The notes: generated by a model not told the origin, from the sequence alone. DNA of 64,000 bases from an uncultured Phascolarctobacterium sp. (GCA_949285135.1 CASDXO010000007.1:143392-207391), one strand, 5' to 3'; numbered from the stretch's first letter, positions 18,403 to 28,023 are shown. Numbers and translations are program-made.

Positions 18403-19959
18403 TTATTTTTCTGCTACATAAACTTCAAACATGCGCTGCCACGGCAGTGTAAAACGATAATTTTGCACGCTGTCTCCCATCAGCGGTTCAGCCAGTTCCC
18501 TGATATCCTTTGTAATGCGTTTTTCAGCAGCTTCTGTCTGCTGTACATCAAGCCCACTGTTAGGCCAGTGCTGCGGCCAAATCAATTCCTGATAAACACG
18601 CATCCTGACATTAGCCTGATAAGCCCAGTCATCCAGGTACCTCACACTAAGAAGCTCATTTTTCGCACCCGGCGCGTACATATCCGTAAGCAGCCCTTGC
18701 GCAAGCGCAAACCCCAGAGAATTACCTGCAGTATTCCAGCCACTGTATGCAGCCAGCCGATATGCATTTCCATGTTCAAACAAAGTGCTTACCAGCGCGT
18801 TATCGGCACCGTTACCATATTTAATATCAGCTACAGCTACATTTTTTCCAGCATCAAGCAAATTTTGCAGAGTCTCGGTGAATTTTTCTGTTTCCGGCGT
18901 CAGAGTATAATCGTTAACTGCGCTGGAGGCTTCCAGTGTTACGCCGTCATAAGGTGTATTAAGTGCCAGTGTCAGCTCAGCATCTTTATTCCGTGCTACA
19001 GGAATTGCACCGGCAGCATAAATATGATGTTTGGCACTTACTGCCACTGCATCGTCTTCATAAGAAGGAATGGTTTTTCCACCTTTGCCCGGAGCATATA
19101 CAGTATTGACAAAAGGCAAATGGTACTGCAGCCTGGTAGAGGCTCTGCTTAAAAGCAGCAAGCCAAGCTGGTCGGCGCCGGCAAAAAAGCGAATACGTTC
19201 TTTGGGCAGTTCATTGACCAGTATGTCAAGCTCTCTTGCCTCTCTGTGAGCCTGAGAATAAGTTGCCGTATCATCGCGTCCTATCAGCATATAGTCAAAA
19301 TCACCGCTTTCGACACCATGCATCAAAAGCTCAGTAGCTTTGATATTGCTGTGGCGACGACTGTACATGTCCTCCAGAACATCCTTCGGAATGGCATAAC
19401 GCAGTTCTGCCAGTTCTCTGACCTCTCTGCGATTTATTTCCTTGGCTTCCAGCTTATCCTCAAGCGCCCCTAACCTGAACAGCTTACTGCCCCACTGCTC
19501 ATAATATGCGGGTTCTACCGGTGCTCCGCTCATTTTGGGAGAACGCATAATGGTAGTAAAGACGTAGACCAGCTTATTGCCATAATCTTTTTTCAAATCC
19601 AGCAGTTTCTGAGCACGTTCTTTGATAACCTCCGGCAGAATCTCATGGGTTCTTGATGCTACCAGTCCACCATACAGCAGTGCATCTGACGACGCTACTA
19701 CAGCCAGTGACTCCGGCATATTATCTTCCAGCCACATAAACATTTTCTCCGGATTGCCATTTTTATCAGCATCGGCAATAAATTCTCGCGGCGGTACTTT
19801 CACATCCCAGCCTGCCGCACGCATTGTCTGGACGCTGTAATCCAGACATACAGGTCTGTTATCCATAGGAATATATAAAATGGTACCTTTATTTGCAGCT
19901 GCTGCCGGCTGGCAGTACATCATTACTGCCATCAAAAACATCAGCAATACTTTTTTCAC
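18403..19959 (-). CDS. DUF4127 family exported protein
   Basis: 518 residues with a signal peptide (cleavage near AAAANKG). The mature protein begins TILYIPMDNRPVCLDYSVQT, characteristic of DUF4127, a family found mostly in Firmicutes and related anaerobes with no established biochemical role. Conserved-looking acidic and Arg-rich patches (IGRDDTATYSQAHREARELD, near 230) suggest an enzyme, but I see no known catalytic signature. Start is GTG with GAAGGG six bases upstream. It is a single-gene unit between two terminators. Confidence 0.85.
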   Translation of the reverse strand: MKKVLLMFLMAVMMYCQPAAAANKGTILYIPMDNRPVCLDYSVQTMRAAGWDVKVPPREFIADADKNGNPEKMFMWLEDNMPESLAVVASSDALLYGGLVASRTHEILPEVIKERAQKLLDLKKDYGNKLVYVFTTIMRSPKMSGAPVEPAYYEQWGSKLFRLGALEDKLEAKEINRREVRELAELRYAIPKDVLEDMYSRRHSNIKATELLMHGVESGDFDYMLIGRDDTATYSQAHREARELDILVNELPKERIRFFAGADQLGLLLLSRASTRLQYHLPFVNTVYAPGKGGKTIPSYEDDAVAVSAKHHIYAAGAIPVARNKDAELTLALNTPYDGVTLEASSAVNDYTLTPETEKFTETLQNLLDAGKNVAVADIKYGNGADNALVSTLFEHGNAYRLAAYSGWNTAGNSLGFALAQGLLTDMYAPGAKNELLSVRYLDDWAYQANVRMRVYQELIWPQHWPNSGLDVQQTEAAEKRITKDIRELAEPLMGDSVQNYRFTLPWQRMFEVYVAEK

Positions 19960-19991
19960 CTTAAGCCCTTCTTTCGTCAGGAAATAAAAAA

Positions 19992-20019
19992 CTCTGGCTG
20001 TATAATTCTACAGCCAGAG
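19992..20019 (-). terminator. Terminator of the amino acid ABC importer genes
   Basis: 11-bp stem CTCTGGCTGTA / TACAGCCAGAG with a 6-nt loop, followed on the minus strand by a T run (plus-strand A at 19985-19990). Confidence 0.85.
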
Positions 20020-20034
20020 CATATTATCCTGCTA

Positions 20035-20778
20035 TTAATTTTGAAAACGTTTCAGGAAGTCTTTGGTACGCTGATTCTGCGGATTATTAAACAGCTCGTC
20101 AGGCGGAGCATCTTCTGCCACAACACCCTGATCGATAAAAATAACCCTGCTGGACACATCGCGGGCAAAAGCCATTTCATGAGTTACAATCACCATGGTA
20201 AGGCCTTCCTGCGCCAAATCACGCATAACGTGCAGTACCTCTCCTACCATTTCCGGATCCAGTGCGGAAGTAGGCTCGTCCATGAGCAGCACCTCAGGTT
20301 CCAGTGCCAATGCACGTGCAATCGCTACACGCTGTTTCTGACCGCCGGAGAGCTGATGCGGTTTGGCATTGATATAACTATCCATACCAACATGCTTCAG
20401 GTATTTAATAGCCGTTGTCCTGGCAACTTCCTTATTTTTGCCCAGCACCTTAATTTGTCCCACCGTGCAATTCTCCAGCACGGTCATATTATTAAACAAA
20501 TTGAAAGACTGAAATACCATGCCTACTTTAGTACGATACAACGTCAGCTTTTTGAAGGCATTTTTCAGACTCTCACCGCGGTACAGTATTTCACCGCCGC
20601 TGGGCTGTTCCAGATGGTTAATGCAGCGTATCAAAGTAGACTTGCCGCTGCCGGAAGGTCCAATAATGCAGACAACATCGCCGCGATAAATATCAAAACT
20701 GATATCTTTGAGTATCTCTCTTTCACCAAAACTCTTTTTAAGACCTTTTACAGATACTAAAAGTTCCTTATTTTCCAT
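20035..20778 (-). CDS. Polar amino acid ABC importer, ATP-binding protein
   Basis: 247 residues, cytosolic ATPase of the HisP/GlnQ group. Walker [10 protein letters not shown] (about 39-47), Q-loop VFQSFNLF, signature LSGGQKQR, Walker [13 protein letters not shown] and switch VTHEM are intact. It starts 3 bases past the permease stop, so the two are coupled. Together with the permease and the binding protein upstream it forms a three-part importer for a polar amino acid. Confidence 0.93.
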   Translation of the reverse strand: MENKELLVSVKGLKKSFGEREILKDISFDIYRGDVVCIIGPSGSGKSTLIRCINHLEQPSGGEILYRGESLKNAFKKLTLYRTKVGMVFQSFNLFNNMTVLENCTVGQIKVLGKNKEVARTTAIKYLKHVGMDSYINAKPHQLSGGQKQRVAIARALALEPEVLLMDEPTSALDPEMVGEVLHVMRDLAQEGLTMVIVTHEMAFARDVSSRVIFIDQGVVAEDAPPDELFNNPQNQRTKDFLKRFQN

Positions 20779-20781
20779 AAC

Positions 20782-21576
20782 TTAATACCGCCCTTTCTGT
20801 TTTTTCGTAGGCAGCGGTACATGCCCGCAGGGATCCATCATGGGATCATATTCCACTAACTGATAATCCTTCGGTCCATCCATCTTGCTTTCCACCCAGC
20901 GCAGCAGCCTGGAAGCAGTAAAGGTCATGATGAAATAAATTACACAGGTGATAAAGAAGATTTCAAAATACTTATAGTAAACACCCGCAGCAGATTTAGA
21001 GGCAAAATAAAGTTCAGTAACAGAGATAACATTCAATACAGAAGTATCTTTAATGTTAATAATCAGGTTATTGCCAAGCTGCGGCATAACATTACGCAAC
21101 GCCTGTGGCAAAATTACGCAACGCATAATCTGGAAATGATCCATTCCGATAGCAACAGCTGCTTCTTTCTGGCCAATATCTACAGACTCAATACCTCCAC
21201 GCACAGTTTCTGCCATATAAGCACCGGTATTAATGGAAACTACCAGGAAGCCGGCAAACATCGGCGACATATCAATATTAAACACACTCATAGCACCATA
21301 ATAAACTACCATTGCCTGAACAATCATAGGTGTTCCGCGGAAGATTTCCACATAGGCATCCAGCAGCCACTGCAGCGCTTTTACAACAGATTTTTTTACC
21401 TGACCGTCATTTTCATCTAAAGGAATAGTTTGGATAATACCCACTACCAGACCAATCAGACAGCCAATAAAGGTACCAACTATAGCCAGTAACAAAGTTA
21501 CTACAGCACCTTTTATTAAAACAGTTCCATACTGATCCAGTAAAAATGCTACCCAACCAAAAAATGTTTCCGGCAT
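20782..21576 (-). CDS. Polar amino acid ABC importer, permease
   Basis: 264 residues from the ATG at 21576, chosen because an AAGGTGG ribosome site lies 8 bases upstream (an in-frame GTG at 21588 is possible). It belongs to the HisM/GlnP group: several hydrophobic helices, with the ATPase-contact loop around IGMDHFQIMRCVILPQALRN (central part) and GGIESVDIGQKEAAVA before it. The C-terminal tail is Pro- and Lys-rich. A hairpin at 21619-21641 separates it from the binding-protein gene. Confidence 0.9.
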   Translation of the reverse strand: MPETFFGWVAFLLDQYGTVLIKGAVVTLLLAIVGTFIGCLIGLVVGIIQTIPLDENDGQVKKSVVKALQWLLDAYVEIFRGTPMIVQAMVVYYGAMSVFNIDMSPMFAGFLVVSINTGAYMAETVRGGIESVDIGQKEAAVAIGMDHFQIMRCVILPQALRNVMPQLGNNLIINIKDTSVLNVISVTELYFASKSAAGVYYKYFEIFFITCVIYFIMTFTASRLLRWVESKMDGPKDYQLVEYDPMMDPCGHVPLPTKKQKGRY

Positions 21577-21618
21577 AGGAGGCACCACCTTCTTTTAATC
21601 TTTTTTAATAATACAATA

Positions 21619-21641
21619 AGGGCGGCACTACCTGCCGCCCT
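21619..21641 (-). terminator. Hairpin between binding-protein and permease genes
   Basis: 9-bp perfect stem AGGGCGGCA / TGCCGCCCT, loop of 5. No long T run follows on the minus strand, so it may be a partial terminator or a 3' stabiliser of the binding-protein mRNA. Confidence 0.6.
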
Positions 21642-21656
21642 AAAAATTACAGGCTC

Positions 21657-22502
21657 TTATTTTGCCAGAGGTTGTTTTTGAATAGCTTCATCCATAATCT
21701 TGTTGAAGTCAGCTTCGGTCATACCGCCAAGTACTTTATTCATAGCGTCAACCAGTTCTTTGTTGCCTTTTTTAACAGCAATACCGATTTCAACATCTTC
21801 TCTGGAAGTCTTGAAGCCTTTGCCTTCCGGGAAAGTAACCATTACCAATTCAGGGTTTGCATAAGCAGCAGCTTTAGCAGTCGGAATATCGGTAACGATG
21901 AGGTTGCATTTGCCGGATTTCAGAGCAACTACCATACCGGGGACAGTATCAATTGCCGGCAGTTTGGTAACTTCAGGCACCTGGTCAATCTGATCATACC
22001 AGATAGTGTTCAGCTGAGAAGTTGCTACGGAGCCTTTCAGGTCTTCTACACTCTTGGCCTGAGCTTGCGGAGAATCTTTTTTCACCAGAGCAACTACATT
22101 TGCATAGTAGTAAGGTTTAGTAAAATCTACGGTTTCTTTACGTTTGGAGGTAATGGACATACCAGCAATAGCTGCATCAATCTTACCGCTTACAACAGCC
22201 GGAGCAAGTCCGTCCCATTCAATTTTATGAATTTGCAGTTCCGCACCCATGGAGTCAGCCAGTTTTTTAGCAATGATTACGTCATAGCCGTAAGCATATT
22301 CACTGGTACCTTCAATTTTAACAGCGCCGCCGTCAGCAGAAGTCTGAGACCAGTTATAGGGAGCATAAGCACATTCCATACCAACCTTCAGCACTTTTTT
22401 GCCGTCAGCTTTTTTATCGCTGTCACCGCAGCCTGCAGTAACGGCAAGAGCTGCAATCATAGCACCGCATACAGCAGCTTTCAAGAATTTTTTCAAGTTC
22501 AT
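21657..22502 (-). CDS. Polar amino acid ABC importer, substrate-binding lipoprotein
   Basis: 281 residues with a lipoprotein signal (lipobox AVTAGC, Cys about 25). It has the type II periplasmic binding fold of the polar amino acid family (SBP_bac_3): VGMECAYAPYNW near the mature N-terminus, IEWDGLAPAVVSGKIDAAIAGM, and SITSKRKETVDFTKPYY. The specific amino acid is not evident. I took the ATG at 22502; GTG and TTG codons just upstream share the same ribosome site (AAGGAAAGG) but sit too close to it. First gene of the importer unit. Confidence 0.9.
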   Translation of the reverse strand: MNLKKFLKAAVCGAMIAALAVTAGCGDSDKKADGKKVLKVGMECAYAPYNWSQTSADGGAVKIEGTSEYAYGYDVIIAKKLADSMGAELQIHKIEWDGLAPAVVSGKIDAAIAGMSITSKRKETVDFTKPYYYANVVALVKKDSPQAQAKSVEDLKGSVATSQLNTIWYDQIDQVPEVTKLPAIDTVPGMVVALKSGKCNLIVTDIPTAKAAAYANPELVMVTFPEGKGFKTSREDVEIGIAVKKGNKELVDAMNKVLGGMTEADFNKIMDEAIQKQPLAK

Positions 22503-22651
22503 CAACAACACGCCTTTCCTTATTTACTGTAATAATTTCCTGCTGTCAGCCTGAAAGTAATACTTCTGCCGCGCAGTCTCCGGGAATTTTTTACCAGAAT
22601 ATTTATTGCGTAATACTTCAAAAGCACCAACAATAGTTAACAGCATGATGT

Positions 22652-22674
22652 AAGTATCATTTTTACCGATACTT
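22652..22674. promoter_or_regulatory. Inverted repeat at the predicted transcription start
   Basis: AAGTATC (22652-22658) and GATACTT (22668-22674) are perfect 7-bp arms 9 bases apart. They lie directly downstream of the candidate -10, where a repressor would act. Confidence 0.4.
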
Positions 22675-22680
22675 TGTAAC

Positions 22681-22709
22681 ATTTTACTATAAAATAATAT
22701 TCATTACAA
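22681..22709 (-). promoter_or_regulatory. Candidate promoter of the amino acid importer
   Basis: Minus strand: -35 TTGTAA (22704-22709), 17-bp spacer, -10 TAAAAT (22681-22686). The implied leader before the binding-protein start is about 170 bases. Confidence 0.45.
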
Positions 22710-22739
22710 CAAAAATATTTCATAGATTTTAGTCAAGAA

Positions 22740-22765
22740 AAATATGTTAATTTTGAAACATATTT
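22740..22765. repeat. Inverted repeat upstream of the importer promoter
   Basis: AAATATGTT / AACATATTT, perfect 9-bp arms with an 8-base spacer, about 30 bp upstream of the candidate -35. It could bind a regulator or be chance in AT-rich DNA. Confidence 0.35.
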
Positions 22766-22830
22766 TTACGAGCTTTCACCCAGTATCCACTTGTAGTTTC
22801 CAAAGCCTTAATTAAGTATCTTCAAGCAAA

Positions 22831-22856
22831 AGCACCCATACACAAGTATGGGTGCT
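22831..22856 (-). terminator. Terminator of the purine operon (after guaB)
   Basis: 11-bp perfect stem AGCACCCATAC / GTATGGGTGCT with a 4-nt loop, 37 bases past the guaB stop, with TTTTG following on the minus strand. Confidence 0.75.
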
Positions 22857-22892
22857 CCGCATATACCAAAATCACTTTAAGCCTGATAAGGG

Positions 22893-24404
22893 TTATTTTA
22901 CATAGTTATTACTGGTATTATCCTTCAGAATAACGTCATGTGCGCCGCCTTCCACAATGGAAGTTGCAGAAACAAGGGTCAGTTTGGCTTTTTCCTGCAG
23001 TTCAGGAATATTCAGCGCACCACAATTGCACATGGTAGAACGTACTTTGTTCAATGTCAGGGTAACATTATCTTTCAGCGGACCTGCATACGGAACATAG
23101 GAGTCAACACCTTCCTCGAAGGAAAGTTTTGCTGCGCCGCCCATGTCATAACGCTGCCAGTTACGTGCACGGTTGGAACCTTCACCCCAGTATTCTTTCA
23201 TGTAGTTACCATTGATATTAACCTTGTTGGTCGGGCTTTCATCAAAGCGGGCAAAATAACGACCCAGCATCAAAAAGTCTGCGCCCATAGCCAGAGCCAA
23301 AGTCATATGATAATCGTATACGATACCGCCGTCAGAGCAGATAGGCACATAAACGCCGGTTTCTTTATAGTATTCATCACGAGCTTTGGCAACCTCAATT
23401 AAAGCAGTAGCCTGACCACGGCCAATGCCCTTTTGTTCACGGGTAATGCAGATAGAACCGCCGCCGATACCTACTTTAACAAAGTCAGCGCCTGCTTCAG
23501 CCAGGAAACGGAAGCCTTCAGCATCAACTACGTTGCCTGCACCAACCTTCACACTGTCACCGTAATGTTCGCGGATCCAGTCAAGAGTAATTTTCTGCCA
23601 TGCACTGTAACCTTCAGAAGAGTCAATGCACAATACGTCTACACCTGCATCAATAAGTGCCGGAACACGTTCTGCATAGTCGCGGGTATTGATACCGGCA
23701 CCGACAACGTGACGTTTTTTGCTGTCTAAAAGTTCCAAAGGATATTCTTTATGAGAAGCATAGTCTTTACGGAATACCATGTATAACAGACGGCCTTCAT
23801 CGTCCAGAATCGGCAGAGTATTCAGTTTGTGCTCCCAGATAATGTCGTTAGCTTCCTGCAGGGAAGTATTTTTGCCGGCAACAATCATCTGATTAATCGG
23901 AGTCATGAATTCTTTTACTTTGGTATCAAGGCTCATACGGCTTACACGATAGTCACGGCTGGTAACGATACCTTCCAGTTTACCGTTAACGGTACCGTCA
24001 GAAGTAACTGCAACAGTAGAGTGGCCGGTACGCTCCTTTAAAGCAAGGATATCGGCCAGAGTGCTGTCAGGACGGATATTGGAATCGCTGCTGACAAAAC
24101 CTGCACGATGGCTTTTTACGCGGGCAACCATTGCGGCTTCGTCCTCAATGGACTGAGAACCGTAGATAAAGGAAATGCCGCCTTCTTTAGAAAGGGCAAT
24201 AGCCAGCTTTTCACCGGATACAGACTGCATGATGGCAGAAACCAGCGGAATATTCATAGTGATAGCTGAGGTTTCGCCCTTTTTGAATTTTACCAGCGGA
24301 GTACGCAGGTCAACATTAGTCGGAATGCATTTTTCAGAAGAATAACCGGGAACCAGAAGATACTCGCTAAAAGTATGTGCCGGTTCATCATAATAAAAAG
24401 CCAT
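22893..24404 (-). CDS. guaB: IMP dehydrogenase
   Basis: 503 residues. Oxidises IMP to XMP with NAD+, the committed step to GMP. The catalytic loop [15 protein letters not shown] contains the nucleophile Cys319; the barrel motif [11 protein letters not shown] precedes it. CBS domains are inserted at about 105-225 ([11 protein letters not shown] in the second). The long N-terminus ([20 protein letters not shown]) and the length identify the 500-residue subtype found in several anaerobes. It begins 39 bp after purD with no terminator between, making it the last gene of the purine operon. Confidence 0.95.
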   Translation of the reverse strand: MAFYYDEPAHTFSEYLLVPGYSSEKCIPTNVDLRTPLVKFKKGETSAITMNIPLVSAIMQSVSGEKLAIALSKEGGISFIYGSQSIEDEAAMVARVKSHRAGFVSSDSNIRPDSTLADILALKERTGHSTVAVTSDGTVNGKLEGIVTSRDYRVSRMSLDTKVKEFMTPINQMIVAGKNTSLQEANDIIWEHKLNTLPILDDEGRLLYMVFRKDYASHKEYPLELLDSKKRHVVGAGINTRDYAERVPALIDAGVDVLCIDSSEGYSAWQKITLDWIREHYGDSVKVGAGNVVDAEGFRFLAEAGADFVKVGIGGGSICITREQKGIGRGQATALIEVAKARDEYYKETGVYVPICSDGGIVYDYHMTLALAMGADFLMLGRYFARFDESPTNKVNINGNYMKEYWGEGSNRARNWQRYDMGGAAKLSFEEGVDSYVPYAGPLKDNVTLTLNKVRSTMCNCGALNIPELQEKAKLTLVSATSIVEGGAHDVILKDNTSNNYVK

Positions 24405-24443
24405 CGTTCATCATCCTTTTCTCAAATTTATATTTTATATATT

Positions 24444-25721
24444 TTATCTTTTTAAAGCTCTCCATGCAATATCTTTTCTGTAAAAAGCGCCGTCAAATTT
24501 AATATTTTCTACGGCTTCATAGGCACGGTCACGAGCTGCGCGGATATTATCGTCCACAGCAGTTACGCCCAGTACACGTCCGCCGGCAGTAACAATATCA
24601 TTACCGGCTTTTTTAGTTCCGGCATGGAACACAACAGTATGCTCACGGGCACCTGCCTCCGACAGACCGGTAATAACCTTGCCTGTTTCATAACTTTCCG
24701 GATAACCGCCGGAAGCCATTACAACACAGACAGCTGCTTTATCGGACCAGGATACGTCAGCCTGATCAAGCGTTCCGGTTGCGCAGGCCAGCATGATATC
24801 TGCCAGATCACTTTCCAGTAGCGGCAGTACCACCTGGGTTTCCGGATCACCGAAACGGCAGTTAAATTCTACTACCTTAATAATATCATCTTTAATCATC
24901 AGTCCGGCATACAGGCACCCCTGATAAGGTGTACCTTCAGCAGCCATAGCAGCCACTACCGGTTTTAAAATTCTTTCCGTTGCTTTCAGACGCAGGATAT
25001 CAGTCATTACCGGCGCTGGAGCATATGTGCCCATACCGCCGGTATTAGGCCCTTTATCATTATCATAAATGCGTTTGTGATCCTGTGCAGCCAGCATGGG
25101 AACAACGGTTTTTCCATCGGTAAAAGCCAGCAGAGAAGCTTCTTCGCCTTCCATATATTCTTCCAGTACTATGCGGGCACCGGCATTACCGAATTTATGG
25201 TCAGCCATCATCTCGTCAATAGCTTCCAGTGCTTCAGCTTCAGTCATGGCTACGACTACACCCTTACCGGCAGCCAGACCGTCAGCCTTTACTACAATAG
25301 GAGCTCCTTTTTCCTTAACATAAGCCTTGGCAGTTTCCATATCTTCACAAATCTTAAAAAATGCGGTAGGAATGTTATATTTAGCCATAAGCTCTTTGGA
25401 AAACGCCTTACTGCCTTCCAGCTGTGCTGCAGCCTTGGAAGGCCCAAATACCGGCAAGCCGCGGCGTTTGAACACGTCCGCAATACCTGCAACCAATGTT
25501 GCTTCCGGTCCGACAACAGTCAGGTCGATGCTTTCTTCCTCTGCATAATCGGCAACCTTCTCCAGATCATCTAACTTCAAATCAATACAGCTGCATTTTT
25601 TTATCAGGCCGATGCCGGGATTGCCCGGAGCGGCGAATATTTTCTCTACTTTATCACTCTGGGCCAGCTTCCATGCCAGAGCATGTTCTCTGCCGCCACC
25701 GCCAATAAGTAATATTCTCAT
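24444..25721 (-). CDS. purD: Phosphoribosylamine-glycine ligase
   Basis: 425 residues, full length for GARS. Joins phosphoribosylamine and glycine using ATP (step 2 of purine synthesis). The N-terminal nucleotide-binding fold begins MRILLIGGGGREHALAWKL; the ATP-grasp domain contains PIVVKADGLAAGKGVVVA (about 140) and GPNTGGMGTYAPAP (about 225), and VEFNCRFGDPETQ carries metal ligands. Located 16 bp after purH(N), within the operon. Confidence 0.96.
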   Translation of the reverse strand: MRILLIGGGGREHALAWKLAQSDKVEKIFAAPGNPGIGLIKKCSCIDLKLDDLEKVADYAEEESIDLTVVGPEATLVAGIADVFKRRGLPVFGPSKAAAQLEGSKAFSKELMAKYNIPTAFFKICEDMETAKAYVKEKGAPIVVKADGLAAGKGVVVAMTEAEALEAIDEMMADHKFGNAGARIVLEEYMEGEEASLLAFTDGKTVVPMLAAQDHKRIYDNDKGPNTGGMGTYAPAPVMTDILRLKATERILKPVVAAMAAEGTPYQGCLYAGLMIKDDIIKVVEFNCRFGDPETQVVLPLLESDLADIMLACATGTLDQADVSWSDKAAVCVVMASGGYPESYETGKVITGLSEAGAREHTVVFHAGTKKAGNDIVTAGGRVLGVTAVDDNIRAARDRAYEAVENIKFDGAFYRKDIAWRALKR

Positions 25722-25737
25722 GCTTTTCCAGCCTTTC

Positions 25738-26331
25738 TTATTCAGCTAAGGATTTTTTCAGATATTCGCTGATCATTGCATCATATTCTGCAGTATGGGT
25801 AAATGCTTCCAGTGCCAGTTCCTTACGGGTTCTTGCATCAACATCGCCAGTTTCGCTGAGCATCTTCATGAGCCCTTCATAACGGCGGGGATAGGTAACA
25901 ATGACAACATCCTTGAAATTTTTCGCAGAAGCACGTACCATGGCGGGTCCGCCAATATCGATATTTTCAATGGCTTCAGCTTCGGTAACACCGGGTTTGG
26001 CAATAGTTTCACGGAAAGGATAGAGATTTACCACTACCAGATCGATAGGAGTGATGCCATGCTCAGCCAGTGCTGCCATATGCTCAGGATTGCTGCGTAC
26101 GGCAAGGATAGCACCATGAATCTTGGGATTCAGGGTCTTTACACGGCCATCCATAATTTCCGGAAAACCGGTTACATCACTTACATAGGTTACAGGGATA
26201 CCTGCGTCTTTGATGGCTTTCATGGTACCGCCGGTAGAAATGATTTCTACGCCGTTTTCATGGAGGAAACGTGCCAGTTCCACAATACCAGTTTTATCAG
26301 AAACACTCAGTAACGCTCTTTTTATTTTCAT
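25738..26331 (-). CDS. purH: Stand-alone IMP cyclohydrolase (PurH N-terminal half)
   Basis: 197 residues. Closes FAICAR to IMP, the last step of IMP synthesis. The whole product matches the N-terminal MGS-like domain of bifunctional Pur[50 protein letters not shown] and [10 protein letters not shown]. It stops at the point where the AICAR transformylase domain normally begins, after [17 protein letters not shown]. purD starts 16 bp on, so no frameshifted remnant is present. The formyltransferase step must be supplied by a separate enzyme outside the window. Known bifunctional PurH is about 510 residues. Confidence 0.93.
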   Translation of the reverse strand: MKIKRALLSVSDKTGIVELARFLHENGVEIISTGGTMKAIKDAGIPVTYVSDVTGFPEIMDGRVKTLNPKIHGAILAVRSNPEHMAALAEHGITPIDLVVVNLYPFRETIAKPGVTEAEAIENIDIGGPAMVRASAKNFKDVVIVTYPRRYEGLMKMLSETGDVDARTRKELALEAFTHTAEYDAMISEYLKKSLAE

Positions 26332-26345
26332 TTATCTGCACCTCT

Positions 26346-26957
26346 TCAGTCCAATACTCTTACACGACGTCCGTTGATCTGCAGCCTGTTCTCAGACCAC
26401 AGCTTCAGCGCCTCCGGCATAGCCTTATGTTCCTGCTCCAATATTCTGGCAGCCAGTGTCTCTTCGGTATCATCATCTAATACCGTCACGGCTTTTTGCA
26501 GGATGATAGGGCCGCTGTCCGTACCCTCGTCAACAAAATGCACGGTGCAGCCGGAAATTTTTACGCCATAATCCACCGCCTGTCCCTGTGCATCAAGGCC
26601 TGGGAAACTGGGCAATAAAGCCGGATGAATGTTAACAATCTTATGCTGCCATCTGTTGACAAAACTGCCGCTTAAAATTCTCATAAAGCCAGCCAGTACC
26701 ACCAGCTCACAACCCGCTGCTGCCAAAGCGTTATGAATTCTGTCTTCAAATTCTTCTTTAGAAGCACATTCTTTTCGGGCAACTACAACTGTCGGAATAC
26801 CGGCATCCTCTGCACGTTTCAACGCCAGCGCATCAGCCTTGTCACTGATGACAACGGTTATTTCAAGCTGCAGATAACCGTCAGCAATACGGTCCATTAT
26901 TGCCTGCAGATTACTTCCGCGTCCGCTTACCAGTACGCCAATTTTACGCTTATTCAC
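26346..26957 (-). CDS. purN: Phosphoribosylglycinamide formyltransferase 1
   Basis: 203 residues. Transfers the formyl group from 10-formyl-THF to GAR (step 3). Opens KIGVLVSGRGSNLQAIMD with the phosphoribosyl loop; the catalytic Asn-His-Asp set is in VNIHPALLPSFPG and CTVHFVDEGTDSGPII. The start is GTG with GGAG upstream and overlaps the end of purM by 8 bases. Confidence 0.95.
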   Translation of the reverse strand: MNKRKIGVLVSGRGSNLQAIMDRIADGYLQLEITVVISDKADALALKRAEDAGIPTVVVARKECASKEEFEDRIHNALAAAGCELVVLAGFMRILSGSFVNRWQHKIVNIHPALLPSFPGLDAQGQAVDYGVKISGCTVHFVDEGTDSGPIILQKAVTVLDDDTEETLAARILEQEHKAMPEALKLWSENRLQINGRRVRVLD

Positions 26958-28011
26958 CGAACACTCCGCCTTTCATGACGGTCTGACGGCTGCCGGGAAC
27001 TACGCTGCCGAGTTCGTAATAAACTTCACCGGCAGCACGCAGATGTTCACGTACCGCGTCAGCTTCTTCACCGCTTACTACCAGAACCATGCCTACGCCC
27101 ATGTTGAAGGTACGATACATTTCTTTCCAAGGCACATTACCCCATTCCTGCAGTTTTTTGAAAACAACAGGGACTTCCCAGGCATCAGCATTGATTTGCG
27201 CATCACAGTTTTCCGGCAGGATGCGGGGAATATTATCATAAAAACCGCCGCCTGTAATATGTACCATGCCGTGCAGGTCAAATTTTTCAATCAGGGGCAG
27301 GCAGGTTTTAGGATACAGTCTGGTAGGAGTCAGCAGCTTTTCACCTAAAGTACAGCCAAATTCTTCAATCATGGTATCCATGGTAAAGCCCATAGCTTCA
27401 AAGCAGATTTTACGTACCAAAGAATAACCATTGGAATGTACACCGCTGGAGGGCAGACCTAAAAGTACATCACCCGGCTGTACTTTTTCACCGGTAATCA
27501 TCTTGCTGCGGTCAACAACACCTACACAGAAACCAGCAATATCATATTCATTCTTTGCGTAAAAGCCAGCCATTTCAGCAGTTTCACCGCCAATTAAAGC
27601 ACAGCCGGATTCCTTGCAGGCATCCGCAACGCCTTTAACAATATTGGCAACTTTCTGAGAATCAACTTTGTCAACTGCAATATAGTCCAGGAAAAACAGC
27701 GGTTCAGCACCCTGTACCAGAATATCGTTAACACACATGGCAACAGCATCCTGACCGATAGTATCATGTTTATCGGCCATAAACGCCAGTTTCAGCTTCG
27801 TACCTACACCATCGGTACCGGAAACCAGTACGGGTTCCTTGTATTTGCCTGTATTTAAGGCAAACAGACCGCCAAAGCCTCCCAAATCGCCAATGACTTC
27901 AGAACGATAGGTCGCGCGTACGCTGTCTTTCATCAATTCAACAGCTTTATTGCCGGCGTCAATATCCACACCGGCATCTGCATAGGTAAACTGTTTCTTT
28001 TCTTCGCTCAT
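26950..28011 (-). CDS. purM: Phosphoribosylformylglycinamidine cyclo-ligase
   Basis: 353 residues, full length for AIR synthetase. Converts FGAM to AIR with ATP (step 5). Family motifs: YADAGVDIDAGNKAV at the N-terminus, VSGTDGVGTKLKLAF (about 62-76), AVAMCVNDILVQGAEPLFFLDY and ALIGGETAEMAGFY. GGAGG precedes the ATG. Follows purF by 12 bp and overlaps purN. Confidence 0.96.
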   Translation of the reverse strand: MSEEKKQFTYADAGVDIDAGNKAVELMKDSVRATYRSEVIGDLGGFGGLFALNTGKYKEPVLVSGTDGVGTKLKLAFMADKHDTIGQDAVAMCVNDILVQGAEPLFFLDYIAVDKVDSQKVANIVKGVADACKESGCALIGGETAEMAGFYAKNEYDIAGFCVGVVDRSKMITGEKVQPGDVLLGLPSSGVHSNGYSLVRKICFEAMGFTMDTMIEEFGCTLGEKLLTPTRLYPKTCLPLIEKFDLHGMVHITGGGFYDNIPRILPENCDAQINADAWEVPVVFKKLQEWGNVPWKEMYRTFNMGVGMVLVVSGEEADAVREHLRAAGEVYYELGSVVPGSRQTVMKGGVFGE

Positions 28012-28023
28012 GACTGCCTCCTG

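Larger units (their letters stand above)
22503..22892. other. Intergenic region between guaB and the amino acid importer
   Basis: About 390 bases, AT-rich, no credible gene. It holds the guaB terminator hairpin (22831-22856), an inverted repeat at 22740-22765, a candidate importer promoter (22681-22709), an inverted repeat over the predicted start site (22652-22674) and a roughly 170-base leader with no recognised riboswitch. Confidence 0.7.

Noticed and set aside
25738..26331. Frameshifted or degraded bifunctional purH
   Set aside because: No transformylase-like residues remain between its stop and purD (16 bp), so it is a complete short gene, not a pseudogene.
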